This document shows positions 18,448 to 26,619 of a stretch of DNA of 64,000 bases, piece by piece. This DNA comes from Marinoscillum sp049115815 (GTDB taxonomy: Bacteria; Bacteroidota; Bacteroidia; Cytophagales; Cyclobacteriaceae), in the NCBI GenBank assembly GCA_049115815.1, contig JAGDZO010000006.1, positions 558,001 through 622,000 of the forward strand, in the 5' to 3' direction. The position numbers and the translations under genes are program-made. Within the stretch, counting starts at the first letter, position 1; every line of letters starts with the position of its first letter. Below the pieces are notes generated by a model. It had not been told where the DNA came from. It saw only the letters and a list, made by a program, of their open reading frames with translations, and did not search any database.

Positions 18448-18711
18448 TTGGTTATGGCCACAGTTAGAAAAACAATAACTTTTACAGACCAGCAAGACAA
18501 ATGGATTAAGGCCCAAATAACTGCTGGAGAATTTACAAATGATAGCGAATACTTGCGCCATCTTGTGCGTCAAGATCAGTCTAAAAATGCGAAATTTTCT
18601 ACTTTAAAAACTGCTATCGAAGTAGGTCTAGAAAGTGGAATCAGTGACCATACCATCCCTGAAATCATGAAAAAAGTAGAGGCTAGTATGAAAGAAGATG
18701 GGCGGCTATAG
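18448..18711 (+). CDS. parD: ParD family type II antitoxin (orphan)
   Basis: This 87-residue protein is typical of ParD/CC2985-type antitoxins. The N-terminal ribbon-helix-helix reads RKTITFTDQQDKWIKAQI, followed by GEFTNDSEYLRHLVRQDQ, which is the most conserved part of the family, then a charged C-terminal tail (IPEIMKKVEASMKEDGRL) that would bind the toxin. ATG at 18448 or 18454 are both possible starts. ParD dimers repress their own promoter and neutralise ParE. The gene is intact, but the overlapping parE downstream is decayed, so this is now an orphan antitoxin. It sits between two glycosidase genes of the polysaccharide locus, an insertion-like position. Confidence 0.88.
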   Translation: MVMATVRKTITFTDQQDKWIKAQITAGEFTNDSEYLRHLVRQDQSKNAKFSTLKTAIEVGLESGISDHTIPEIMKKVEASMKEDGRL

Positions 18712-18882
18712 ACTTTCCTGTGGATGTGAATTAGAGATTAGGATAATCTTGCGAAGCATCTGAATTCTCTCAAACGATTTATCTACAAATCTCATATGAT
18801 TTTTTACTTGCAGTCCAACTCAGGAATTTTTGTAGTAAGAACACTGAATCAAAATATGAATTATGAACGTCATTTGACGTGA
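18698..18882 (+). pseudogene. parE: Decayed ParE toxin gene
   Basis: An ATG at 18698 overlaps the parD stop by 14 nt, as in working parDE operons, and begins MGGYRLS, the usual ParE opening. That frame stops at TGA after about 21 residues. A second frame (starting about 18742) then encodes a good ParE C-terminus, including RFIYKSHMIFY, IFVVRTLNQNMNYERHL, and a stop at 18880-18882. The two parts are in different frames and together span 185 bp instead of the usual roughly 290 bp. An internal deletion of about 100 bp plus frame loss is the simplest reading. The toxin cannot be made. Confidence 0.75.
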
Positions 18883-18990
18883 TCAAATGATTGAATAGTA
18901 AAATGATAGTACTCTCCAATTATTAAGCCGATGAATTAACTACAGCTACACCGAAAAAGCTAATTTTAGACTATCTACAATGCTTCGCAT

Positions 18991-20301
18991 ATGATTATTA
19001 AAAACTCGCTGAAAGTGCACCTCTTGCTATTGGTGATTGCTACGTTTTTCGGTTGCTCTACACCAAGCAATAAGGAAAGTGATGCGCAGGTAACAAAAGC
19101 CGAAATCCGTATGACCGATCAAGGCTATCGCATCTTCTTGAACGGTGAGCCTTTTTACGTAAAAGGAGCAGGTGTGGGTCAAAGCTCTAAAGTGGAAGAT
19201 CTGGTACTCCATGGAGCCAACGCTGCAAGAACATGGAGCACCCATCATGGTGAAGAAATATTGGATCTAGCCTACGAAAATGGATTAAAAGTGGTAATGG
19301 GCATATGGATCGTTCCGGAGCGTCTAGGAGCTGATTTTGATGATGAAGATTATGTAAAAGAACAATTTGAGCAGGTTCGTGAAAAGGTCTTGGAGTTGAA
19401 GGATCATCCCGCACTGATGTGCTGGGCAATAGGTAATGAACTGAATCATCATGCCCACAACCCCAAAGTTTGGGATGCTGTGAACGACATCTCCAAAATG
19501 ATTCATGAAGTAGATCCAAACCACCTGACTACTACCACCTTGGCTGGGTTCAATCCTGAGCTCGTCAAACAGTTGGAGACCAGAGCACCAGATTTAGATT
19601 TTTACAGCATTCAGCTGTATGGCCCCATCGATCAAATGGAAGCAATCATTGATTCCGCTGGCTATAATGGTCCATTGTTGGTCACAGAGTGGGGCGCCAC
19701 TGGATATTGGGAAGTACCCAAAACAGCTTGGGGAGCACCCATAGAAAATCAAAGCTCCAAAAAGGCCGACCTTTACCTAAGTAGGTACCAAAATGCCATA
19801 GTAGGCCAAACACGACAGGTAATGGGCTCGTTCGTGTTTCTTTGGGGAAATAAGCAAGAGCGTACACCTACTTGGTTTGGGATGCACTTGCCGGATGGTA
19901 CCGAGACGGAGGCAGTGGATATGATGCACTATGCATGGAAGGGTGAATGGCCAACCAACCGAACGTCTAGATTATCTCAGTTCACCATAGACGGCAAACA
20001 GCCTGCTGATAATATCAAGCTTAAGGCAGGCCAGACTTACACAGCTCAAGTGGACATTTCGGACCCAGATAGTGATCCTCTGACGTATAGATGGGAGGTC
20101 ATGGAAGAAAGTACTTCCAATAAGACTGGGGGAGATGCGGAAGAGGTTCCGGCAACAATTGAAGGATTATTCATGCCTGATGCTCATAGCATGGCTACCT
20201 TCCAAGCACCAGATACACCAGGTGCGTACCGGCTATTCGTGTATGTATATGATAGTAACAACCATGCCGCCCATGCCAATATTCCTTTTTGGGTGGATTA
20301 A
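18991..20301 (+). CDS. Clan GH-A glycoside hydrolase lipoprotein (GH2/GH5/GH158-like TIM barrel)
   Basis: This 436-residue lipoprotein has a lipobox at Cys22 (TFFGC). A small N-terminal strand region (IFLNGEPFYVKGAGVGQ) precedes a TIM barrel at about 60-320 with clan GH-A catalytic residues: the acid/base Glu150 in AIGNELN and the nucleophile Glu233 in LLVTEWGATGYWE. The C-terminal 110 residues form a beta-sandwich (GQTYTAQVDISDPDSDPLTYRWEV). Such proteins are often labelled glycoside hydrolase family 2 TIM barrel, but the GH2 accessory domains are absent. Families GH5 or GH158 (endo-beta-1,3-glucanase) are alternatives I cannot separate by eye. Its place in the locus suggests a third beta-glucan enzyme. 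Confidence 0.75.
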   Translation: MIIKNSLKVHLLLLVIATFFGCSTPSNKESDAQVTKAEIRMTDQGYRIFLNGEPFYVKGAGVGQSSKVEDLVLHGANAARTWSTHHGEEILDLAYENGLKVVMGIWIVPERLGADFDDEDYVKEQFEQVREKVLELKDHPALMCWAIGNELNHHAHNPKVWDAVNDISKMIHEVDPNHLTTTTLAGFNPELVKQLETRAPDLDFYSIQLYGPIDQMEAIIDSAGYNGPLLVTEWGATGYWEVPKTAWGAPIENQSSKKADLYLSRYQNAIVGQTRQVMGSFVFLWGNKQERTPTWFGMHLPDGTETEAVDMMHYAWKGEWPTNRTSRLSQFTIDGKQPADNIKLKAGQTYTAQVDISDPDSDPLTYRWEVMEESTSNKTGGDAEEVPATIEGLFMPDAHSMATFQAPDTPGAYRLFVYVYDSNNHAAHANIPFWVD

Positions 20302-20334
20302 TGCTTAGGCTAATTACAAGTAGTGCGCTTGACA

Positions 20335-20374
20335 AGATTCCCCGATCTCAGTTGCACCTCGTCGTGGAATGACG
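20335..20374. repeat. 40-bp dispersed intergenic repeat, copy 2
   Basis: Same length and ends as the copy at 1960-1999, here between the convergent GH-A lipoprotein and greB genes. It can fold as an imperfect hairpin. A shorter related hairpin (AGATTCCCCTTCGCGGGAAT) occurs at 24815-24834. Confidence 0.7.
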
Positions 20375-20384
20375 AATAAGCCGC

Positions 20385-20900
20385 TTACTTCTGATACGTT
20401 ATTTCGAGAATCTTCCATACGAAATCACCCAATTTGGTAACAACGACCACTTCATCTCCAACAGTTTTATTCAGCAGCGCTTTAGCCATGGGTGAGTCCA
20501 TGGAGATATAATTCTTGTTACCAATGAGCTCCTCGTATCCTACAATCCGAAATTTATTTTGAAGGCCTTTCTTTTCGTTTCTAATTTCTACCCAGGAACC
20601 AAACATCACTTTTCCTTCTTGGTTTGGGTGGTAATCAACGACCTTTAAGTTGTCAATGCAATCACACAGATAGCGAATGCGCTTATCGATTTCTCTGAGA
20701 CGTTTTTTGTTGTAATGGTAATCGGCATTTTCTGATCGATCGCCCAGGCTTGCTGCCCATGAAACCTTAGCGGTAACGTCTGGACGTTCCACTCGCCACA
20801 AGTGATAATGTTCATCCCTCAGTTTTTGCATGCCTTCAGGAGTAATCATTTGCGAGCGGATTATTTTGGGTAGTGTTGATTCAGGAATTTTTCGCCTCAT
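20385..20900 (-). CDS. greB: Transcript cleavage factor GreB
   Basis: This 171-residue GreA/GreB family protein enters the RNA polymerase secondary channel and stimulates cleavage of backtracked RNA. The N-terminal coiled coil carries the GreB-type sequence ERPDVTAKVSWAASLGDRSE followed by NADYHYNKKRLREID, which holds the acidic tip (Asp and Glu of GDRSENADY) that positions the catalytic magnesium. The C-terminal FKBP-like domain has FGSWVEIRN, FRIVGYEE and SMDSPMAKALLNKTVGDEV. The tip wording (SWAASLGDRSENADYxYNKKR) favours GreB over GreA. A TTG at 20945 is in frame, but ATG at 20900 gives a normal N-terminus and is preferred. Single gene. Confidence 0.93.
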   Translation of the reverse strand: MRRKIPESTLPKIIRSQMITPEGMQKLRDEHYHLWRVERPDVTAKVSWAASLGDRSENADYHYNKKRLREIDKRIRYLCDCIDNLKVVDYHPNQEGKVMFGSWVEIRNEKKGLQNKFRIVGYEELIGNKNYISMDSPMAKALLNKTVGDEVVVVTKLGDFVWKILEITYQK

Positions 20901-21376
20901 AATCAGATCTTGTTTAGAAAACTTTCGCAAGATAACTACAGCCAAATTTTATAAACACTGAGAATCGATTATATGAAAATGAATGGCAAAGTTTTGTGAT
21001 CAGCTGAACCGCTAAACGGTTACTAAGAATATGAATTGTATTCACTCAGCGCACAGCAACGCAGCGTTTGATATCTGATTTTATCGCTTGCCGCGCGCGT
21101 TAACCACCAGCTGTGCTGCTGGCGGCAAATCCATATAATCATGTTATATAATTTATATTATGTTAAGTATATCTTCTGAATACTTATCCTATGCTGACTA
21201 TACATAACACCATAACTCACTGTTTATCTGTATCTTAACCAACACTCAATCACTGACAGCTTTAGTTAAACAAAATCCCAGTAGAAATTCACTCAATCAA
21301 ACGTCATCCAAAGACTCCTCTACTGCATATCAAGGATTCTCATTATATTAACTAACCTTTAACCAACTAACAGATT
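20901..21376. other. 476-bp intergenic region with GC-rich hairpins
   Basis: This gap lies between the divergent greB (-) and DoxX-like (+) genes and has no ORF I can support. It holds a small hairpin AACCG-CTAAA-CGGTT at 21007-21021 and a GC-rich nested stem at 21088-21128 in otherwise A/T-rich DNA, described separately. The stretch 21129-21376 is A/T-rich and probably contains the promoter of the DoxX-like gene. Confidence 0.5.
21088..21128. repeat. GC-rich nested stem-loop
   Basis: Outer arms TTGCCGC and GCGGCAA flank an inner hairpin CCAGC-N6-GCTGG. The local GC content is far above the surrounding DNA. There is no T-run, so it is not an obvious terminator. It may be a mobile intergenic repeat or a structured RNA element. 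Confidence 0.5.
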
Positions 21377-21733
21377 ATGAAAAAAGACAAAATCATCTAC
21401 TGGATCACTACGGTTATCCTCTGCATCTTCATGACCCTTCAAGGGTTCTTGTTCACATTTATACCTGAGCAAGCCATTCCTATTTTCGAAACTGTTGGCG
21501 CGCCAACATGGCTGGTGTTGCCGTTGGGTATTGCGAAGCTACTGGCTGTTATAGCCATCTTGACTAACCTCGTACCACTACTAGCCAAACTCGCTTACTA
21601 TGGTTTAGCTGTCAATTTCATTGCAGCTATAGTCATGTCTTTATTGGTCGGAGATCCTGGATGGATTGGTGCTTCTGTCGCTATGGTCATCTTGTTCTTC
21701 TCTATGAAATATGGCCAAAAAGTTCGCAGTTAA
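21377..21733 (+). CDS. DoxX-like family membrane protein
   Basis: This 118-residue protein has four transmembrane helices, at about 8-28, 45-66, 70-90 and 95-112. The pattern of the second helix (GAPTWLVLPLGIAKLLAVIAIL) and the short conserved loops (YYGLAVNFIAAIV, GDPGW) are typical of the DoxX-like family found widely in Bacteroidota. Relatives have been linked to respiratory or redox complexes, but most members have no proven role, and none can be assigned here. The gene stands alone and ends at a strong bidirectional terminator. Confidence 0.75.
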   Translation: MKKDKIIYWITTVILCIFMTLQGFLFTFIPEQAIPIFETVGAPTWLVLPLGIAKLLAVIAILTNLVPLLAKLAYYGLAVNFIAAIVMSLLVGDPGWIGASVAMVILFFSMKYGQKVRS

Positions 21734-21763
21734 TCTGCTACCCAGATATGCTTTAAACCAAAA

Positions 21764-21787
21764 AATAATCCTCAAATGAGGATTATT
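21764..21787. terminator. Bidirectional hairpin terminator
   Basis: A perfect 10-bp stem (AATAATCCTC with GAGGATTATT) and AAAT loop is flanked by A-runs on the left and T-rich DNA on the right. It ends the DoxX-like gene on the plus strand and, read in reverse, is followed by a T-run suited to end the dctM transcript. Confidence 0.85.
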
Positions 21788-21841
21788 TTGTTTCTAATTA
21801 AGCGAAAGCTACAAGACCAAATCTTATAACCCGAATACCAG

Positions 21842-23137
21842 TTATAATCCGAATACACCAGGCAGCCATAAGCTCAGGCTCGGCACATATGTGATGAGCA
21901 GCAATACCAGCAGCATGGCTATAAACAGCGGCATGAGTGGCTTGAGTACTTTCTGTATGCTAATCTCTGCTACACCGCAACCGACAAAGAGCACACTGCC
22001 CACAGGTGGCGTACATAGCCCAATACAAAGGTTAAGAACCATCACGATCCCAAAATGAACTGGGTCCATTCCTAGATTGGTGACTACTGGTAAAAATATC
22101 GGTGTGAAGATCAAAACTGCTGGCGTCATATCCATAAACACGCCCACAAACAGCAGAATTAAATTGATAATGATCAGAATGATGATTGGATTGTCCGTAA
22201 GGCCTACCAATGCACTACTTACTTCTTGAGGGATATTCTCATAAGACATCACCCAAGACATCCCCATAGACGTCCCTATGAGGAGCATCACAATAGATGT
22301 AGTCAAAATGGTGTCTTTCAGTATGCCTGGCAGGTCTTCTGCTTTGACTTCTTTGTAAATGAACGCCAATACAAGCGTATACAGCACTGCGATGGCAGAA
22401 GCTTCCGTGGCTGTAAATACTCCGGCCACAATGCCCCCTATCACAATCACAAGCAACATCAAGCTTGGAAAAGCACTCATAAACTGCTTAAAAGCATGCT
22501 TCATACCCAGACCCTCAGCACCTTTATATCCTTTGCGATAAGCAATCACGCCTGATACGATCATCAGCGCCAAGCCTATCAGCATTCCCGGTACATATCC
22601 TGCTATAAACAATGCCGCTATAGACACGCCACCGCTGGCTAATGAATAGACAATCAAGATATTACTCGGAGGTATGATCATGCCCGTTGTAGCACTGGTG
22701 ATGTTTACCGCTGCTGAGAATGGCTTATCATAGCCTTCTTTCTCCATTCTAGGCCCCATAAAGCCCCCAATCGCTGATGCCGCAGCTACAGCTGAACCAG
22801 ATATCGCCCCAAAGAGCATACATGCCAATATGTTGACAAAAGCCAAACCTCCCGGCAATCGACCTACCAGCACTTTGGCAAAGTCTACCAGTCGTCGCGC
22901 TATTCCACCTTTATTCATCAGCTGACCAGACAATATGAAAAACGGGATGGCCAGCAAAGCAAAACTATCCAGACCAGTCGCCATCCGCTGTGCCAGCGTC
23001 GTGTAGGCCGTCAAAGACGGCATAGTCAGCACCAAAGTCAGCATAGATGAAATCCCTATGCTAAAAGCTACGGGCACCCCTATGGCCAATAGTATCAAAA
23101 AACTAAATACCAGAACTAATACTTCAGTGATCGCCAT
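21842..23137 (-). CDS. dctM: TRAP transporter large permease subunit DctM
   Basis: This 431-residue protein has about 12-13 hydrophobic helices. Family marks include the opening VLVLVFSFLILLAIGVPVAFSIG, the conserved FALLAIPFFILSGQLMNKGGIARR, GAISGSAVAAASAIGGFM, the sodium-site-like repeat ITSATTGMIIPPSNILIVY, and the mirror motif in the second half, LFVGVFMDMTPAVLIFTPIFLPV and LCIGLCTPPVGSVLFVGCGVA. It forms the elevator-type sodium-driven channel with DctQ and takes substrate from DctP. The start overlaps the dctQ end by 14 bp. Next to kduI/kduD, the likely substrate is a hexuronate or unsaturated uronate product. Confidence 0.95.
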   Translation of the reverse strand: MAITEVLVLVFSFLILLAIGVPVAFSIGISSMLTLVLTMPSLTAYTTLAQRMATGLDSFALLAIPFFILSGQLMNKGGIARRLVDFAKVLVGRLPGGLAFVNILACMLFGAISGSAVAAASAIGGFMGPRMEKEGYDKPFSAAVNITSATTGMIIPPSNILIVYSLASGGVSIAALFIAGYVPGMLIGLALMIVSGVIAYRKGYKGAEGLGMKHAFKQFMSAFPSLMLLVIVIGGIVAGVFTATEASAIAVLYTLVLAFIYKEVKAEDLPGILKDTILTTSIVMLLIGTSMGMSWVMSYENIPQEVSSALVGLTDNPIIILIIINLILLFVGVFMDMTPAVLIFTPIFLPVVTNLGMDPVHFGIVMVLNLCIGLCTPPVGSVLFVGCGVAEISIQKVLKPLMPLFIAMLLVLLLITYVPSLSLWLPGVFGL

Positions 23138-23594
23138 TTTTCAATTGTGTTAGTAGGTTGTCAATAGCGTAATACATGATCAATAGTCCGCTTATAGGAA
23201 GTGCCAAATAGATGTATCCCAATGGAATACGAAGGGTTGCCGAGAGTTGCTCCAAAGACAATGTGAGGTAGACCAGTCTAGATCCTCCCACCACCATGAT
23301 CAGCAGTGCAAAAGACACCATGATCAAGTAAATGAACATATTCAGTTTAGCCCTTGACTTATCGTCCAATTTGTTGGGCAGGATGTCTATGGCCAGATGC
23401 TTGCCTTGTCCTGTGGCATATGCTGCACCCAGCAGCCCTACCCAGATCAGCATGAAAGTCGCCAGTTCGTCTGTGAAAATACTCGGCGAACCGAGCAAAT
23501 ACCTCGAAATCACCTGCCATAGCACATTGATTACCATCAGTGCCATGATAAAGGCCAGGACATTGCCTAGCACCATGTCTATCTTATTTCTCAT
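23124..23594 (-). CDS. dctQ: TRAP transporter small permease subunit DctQ
   Basis: This 156-residue protein has four hydrophobic helices and the DctQ core VLWQVISRYLLGSPSIFTDELATFMLIWVGLLGAAYA followed by GKHLAIDILP (family pattern: aromatic-rich helix, acidic E-L, then H-x-x-I-D). The small subunit scaffolds DctM and contacts the binding protein. The gene overlaps dctP by 11 bp and dctM by 14 bp, so the three are translated from one message. It shows no unusual features. Confidence 0.93.
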   Translation of the reverse strand: MRNKIDMVLGNVLAFIMALMVINVLWQVISRYLLGSPSIFTDELATFMLIWVGLLGAAYATGQGKHLAIDILPNKLDDKSRAKLNMFIYLIMVSFALLIMVVGGSRLVYLTLSLEQLSATLRIPLGYIYLALPISGLLIMYYAIDNLLTQLKNGDH

Positions 23595-24570
23595 TATTCG
23601 CAGCTTTGATACGTTGAATTAATTCATACTTTTCAGGATCATCTTTGTAGGAAGCATAGATGTCTTGCACCTTGTCCTCAAACAACGCCTTATCTGGGTA
23701 GCTAACCTCCACTCCCGCTTCTTTTACTATTCTCAGGGATTCTTCAACAGATTCTGCCCACGCTTTTCGCTGAAAGCTCACGGACTCCTTAGCAGATTCT
23801 TTCACCCATTTTTGTTCTTGGTCAGACAGGGCGTTCCACCATTCCAGACTGATCAATAGCACGTCTGGTATCATGGTGTGTTCGTCAATGGAGTAATACT
23901 TACAGACTTCATAATGCCTGCTGGTGTAGAAACTTGGTGGGTTGTTCTCCGCTCCGTCTACCACACCTTGCTGCAGTGCGGCATACAGTTCTCCGAATGA
24001 AATAGGTGTAGGAGATCCACCCAGCGCAGCGACCATATTCACGGAAGTGGCACTTTTCATCACCCTGATTTTATAACCCTCCAGATCTTCCGGTCGATCG
24101 ATAGGACGCTCCATGGTGTAGAAACTACGCGCCCCTGCATCATAAAAGCAAAGCCCTCTAAAGAGGAATTTATCCCCTTGACTCAACAGGTCATCACCAA
24201 TAGGTCCATCCAAGACATCAAATGAGTGCTGTTGACTCGAAAACATATACGGCAGCCCCAAAACCTCAAAGTTGGGAATGAAGTTCTCTAACGCTGCGGC
24301 GGATACTTTGGTCATCGCCAGACTACCGATCTGTAGCAGCTCCAGACATTCTCTTTCTCCACCTAGCTGCCCAGACGGATATACCTGTATGCTCATCTTG
24401 CCACCAGACTTCTCTACCAGCCTATCGCCCATATTGAGAATTCCTTTGTGCACGGGATGATTGACATCCAATCCATGGGCTAATTTTAGCACCTTAACAT
24501 CACTACTTTGACCACAGCCAAAGAACAATGCCGCGAGTGCCACCAAATAAACAGATCGAAGATTCAACAT
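23584..24570 (-). CDS. dctP: TRAP transporter substrate-binding lipoprotein DctP
   Basis: This 328-residue solute-binding protein has a lipobox at Cys19 (ALFFGC), so in this organism it is membrane-anchored. Family marks include LKLAHGLDVNHPVHKGI, GGERECLELLQIGSLAMT, YKIRVMKSATSVNMVAALGG with the arginine that pairs with the substrate carboxylate, and PISFGELYAALQQGVVDGAENNP. DctP proteins bind acidic sugars and organic acids. This sequence resembles the sugar-acid branch (galacturonate or glucuronate binders), consistent with kduI and kduD just upstream. The precise ligand is an inference. A 270-bp gap separates it from kduD, so it may have its own promoter. Confidence 0.93.
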   Translation of the reverse strand: MLNLRSVYLVALAALFFGCGQSSDVKVLKLAHGLDVNHPVHKGILNMGDRLVEKSGGKMSIQVYPSGQLGGERECLELLQIGSLAMTKVSAAALENFIPNFEVLGLPYMFSSQQHSFDVLDGPIGDDLLSQGDKFLFRGLCFYDAGARSFYTMERPIDRPEDLEGYKIRVMKSATSVNMVAALGGSPTPISFGELYAALQQGVVDGAENNPPSFYTSRHYEVCKYYSIDEHTMIPDVLLISLEWWNALSDQEQKWVKESAKESVSFQRKAWAESVEESLRIVKEAGVEVSYPDKALFEDKVQDIYASYKDDPEKYELIQRIKAANNEK

Positions 24571-24840
24571 TTGCTTGAACTCATTTTCATAGAATTAATA
24601 TTTATCAACAGCATTTCACTCTGTCCCTAGCTCAAAAAGTGAGAATGTCTCAAAAGTTGCCTTTTGTAAAGGAGCTGCCACATGAAGCTCGTCGAAATGT
24701 TGTCTGTGAATCACAAACCAAATTTTCGACAGGAACAACCTGACAACCAATACTACTTCTGAAACAGTCTCTTTCTTGAACATTTTGTTATTCACTTCTT
24801 GTGGGAGTAATCGCAGATTCCCCTTCGCGGGAATTAGCTA
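24571..24840. other. Intergenic gap between kduD and dctP
   Basis: This 270-bp gap has no supported ORF. It includes a hairpin at 24815-24834 just after the kduD stop (ATTCCC with GGGAAT), related to the 40-bp dispersed repeat, which may act as a weak terminator or processing site between kduD and dctPQM. The rest may hold a dctP promoter, but I see no clear TAnnTTTG box. Confidence 0.4.
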
Positions 24841-25608
24841 TTACCTACCCATCCAGCCACCATCTACGGTGACGATGGTTCCATTCATATAATTGGCAGC
24901 ATTGCTACACAAGAACACAACAGGGCCTTTGAAATCCTCTGGACTTCCCCATCTGTTTTGAGGAATCCTTGCCAAGATAGATTCGCTTCGTTCCTTATCT
25001 TCTCGCAATGCTTGCGTATTATCCGTAGCTATGTATCCGGGTGCTATTGCATTGACATTCAACCCTTTAGAGGCCCATTCGTTGGATAGCGCCATAGTCA
25101 ACTGACCTATAGCTCCTTTACTAGCCGCATAGCCAGGTACGGTGATTCCTCCCTGGAAGGTAAGCAATGATGCCGTGAAAACAATCTTACCACTTCCGCG
25201 CTCAATCATCGATTTTCCAATCTCTCTTGATAAGACAAACTGAGCATTCAAGTTGATTTCAATCACGGTATCCCAATAATCGTCCGGATGCTCAGCAGCG
25301 GGCTTACGCATAATCGTACCCGCATTGTTGATCAAGATGTCTATCTGAGGATTCTCGCTCTTTACCTTTTTGATAAATGCGTGGAGCGATTCTCTATTCC
25401 CAAAATCACATTGGTATCCCTTGAAAGATCTGCCTATAGCCTTGATCGATTTCTCTACCTCGCTACCTTCTGTTTCCAAAGAAGCTGACACGCCTATGAT
25501 ATCCGCACCGGCTTCCGCCAATCCTTCCGCCATGGCTTTACCAATCCCTCTTTTGCACCCGGTTACGAGCGCTACTTTACCTGTTAAATCAAATGAATCA
25601 AGTATCAT
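24841..25608 (-). CDS. kduD: 2-dehydro-3-deoxy-D-gluconate 5-dehydrogenase KduD
   Basis: This 255-residue short-chain dehydrogenase has TGxxxGIG cofactor motif VTGCKRGIGKAM near residue 15, the structural NNAG, the catalytic Ser (ASLLTFQGG) and the YxxxK motif PGYAASKG, then PGYIATDNT and the ending VDGGWMGR. The wording (FDLTGKVALVTGCKRGIG, IRRIPQNRWG-like AIRIPQNRWGSPED) is typical of KduD, which reduces 2,5-diketo-3-deoxygluconate to 2-keto-3-deoxygluconate after KduI. It starts 2 bp after the kduI stop, so the two are cotranscribed. It works in the cytoplasm in the breakdown of pectin, alginate or glycosaminoglycan unsaturated uronates. Confidence 0.93.
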   Translation of the reverse strand: MILDSFDLTGKVALVTGCKRGIGKAMAEGLAEAGADIIGVSASLETEGSEVEKSIKAIGRSFKGYQCDFGNRESLHAFIKKVKSENPQIDILINNAGTIMRKPAAEHPDDYWDTVIEINLNAQFVLSREIGKSMIERGSGKIVFTASLLTFQGGITVPGYAASKGAIGQLTMALSNEWASKGLNVNAIAPGYIATDNTQALREDKERSESILARIPQNRWGSPEDFKGPVVFLCSNAANYMNGTIVTVDGGWMGR

Positions 25609-25610
25609 AA

Positions 25611-26447
25611 TTATCTTATTCCAGTTAATTTTTCACCATCCATATCTGTAAAGGCCTTGTTTTCGCCTGCCATACCCCATACAAAAGAGTAATTGGAAGT
25701 ACCCGCGCCTGAGTGAATCGACCACTCTGGTGAGATGACTGCTTGCTTGTTGCACATTACAATATGTCTCGTCTCTTGAGGTTGTCCCATAAAGTGCATA
25801 ACTATCTGATCTTCAGGGATATCGAAGTAGAAGTATACTTCCATTCTTCTATTATGTGTATGTGGCGGGAAAGTGTTCCAGATGCTTCCTACAGCTAGTT
25901 CAGTGATTCCCATTACCAACTGACAGCTCTGAATACCATCTTCGTGTATGTATTGATAGATCGTACGCTCATTGCAGTTGTCCTTAGAACCAAGATCAAC
26001 CTTATTGGCGTCAGCTACTACAGCTTTCACTGTAGGGTATTCCTCATGTGCAGGAGAAGAGTTCAAATAAAACTCTGCTGGAGCATCAGCAGAATCGCTT
26101 GCAAATGAGATGTTTTGCTTGCCTTTGCCTACATACAGACATTCACGATTAGCTATGGCGAAACTCTCCCCATCGACTGTTACTGTACCGCTCGCTCCTA
26201 TGTTGATGATGCCGAGCTCTCTTCTTTCCAGAAAATATGATGCCTTAGTCAGGTCCTCCAATGCTGGCAAATCCAAAGCTGCACTGGTAGGCACTACGCC
26301 CAAAGTGATCATTCTATCGTGCATAGAGTAAACGGCCGTCACCTCTCCTCGCTGCATGACCGAAGGAATCAAAAACCGCTCTCTGAGTTCTTCTTGCGTA
26401 AATCTCTTCACATCTTGAGGATGTGATCCGAATCTAGTTTGTGTCAT
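25611..26447 (-). CDS. kduI: 5-dehydro-4-deoxy-D-glucuronate isomerase KduI
   Basis: This 278-residue protein is the standard length for KduI. The N-terminus TRFGSHPQDVKRFTQEELRE is the classic KduI opening. The zinc-binding cupin motif is seen at FPPHTHNRRMEVYFYFDI, supplying two histidines and a glutamate, and the last metal ligand is the histidine of PEWSIHSGAGTSNYSFVWGMAGEN. The enzyme converts 5-keto-4-deoxyuronate into 2,5-diketo-3-deoxygluconate. It heads the kduI-kduD pair. A long palindrome about 170-200 bp upstream is a candidate operator, and a degenerate-Nudix regulator gene lies directly upstream on the same strand. Confidence 0.96.
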   Translation of the reverse strand: MTQTRFGSHPQDVKRFTQEELRERFLIPSVMQRGEVTAVYSMHDRMITLGVVPTSAALDLPALEDLTKASYFLERRELGIINIGASGTVTVDGESFAIANRECLYVGKGKQNISFASDSADAPAEFYLNSSPAHEEYPTVKAVVADANKVDLGSKDNCNERTIYQYIHEDGIQSCQLVMGITELAVGSIWNTFPPHTHNRRMEVYFYFDIPEDQIVMHFMGQPQETRHIVMCNKQAVISPEWSIHSGAGTSNYSFVWGMAGENKAFTDMDGEKLTGIR

Positions 26448-26619
26448 CTAATAATTGTTTTATAAAGTTTAAGTGTGGTTGCAAATCCCATAATAGCTTC
26501 CGCTAGTTAGAATTATCGACTTGATCCTACTATTCATCAAAATGTGAATTATGAATAGACTAATACGCCAAATTCAAAGCACTTTTCAACTTTTGGAAGT
26601 AATATCAAAAATCGAATAA

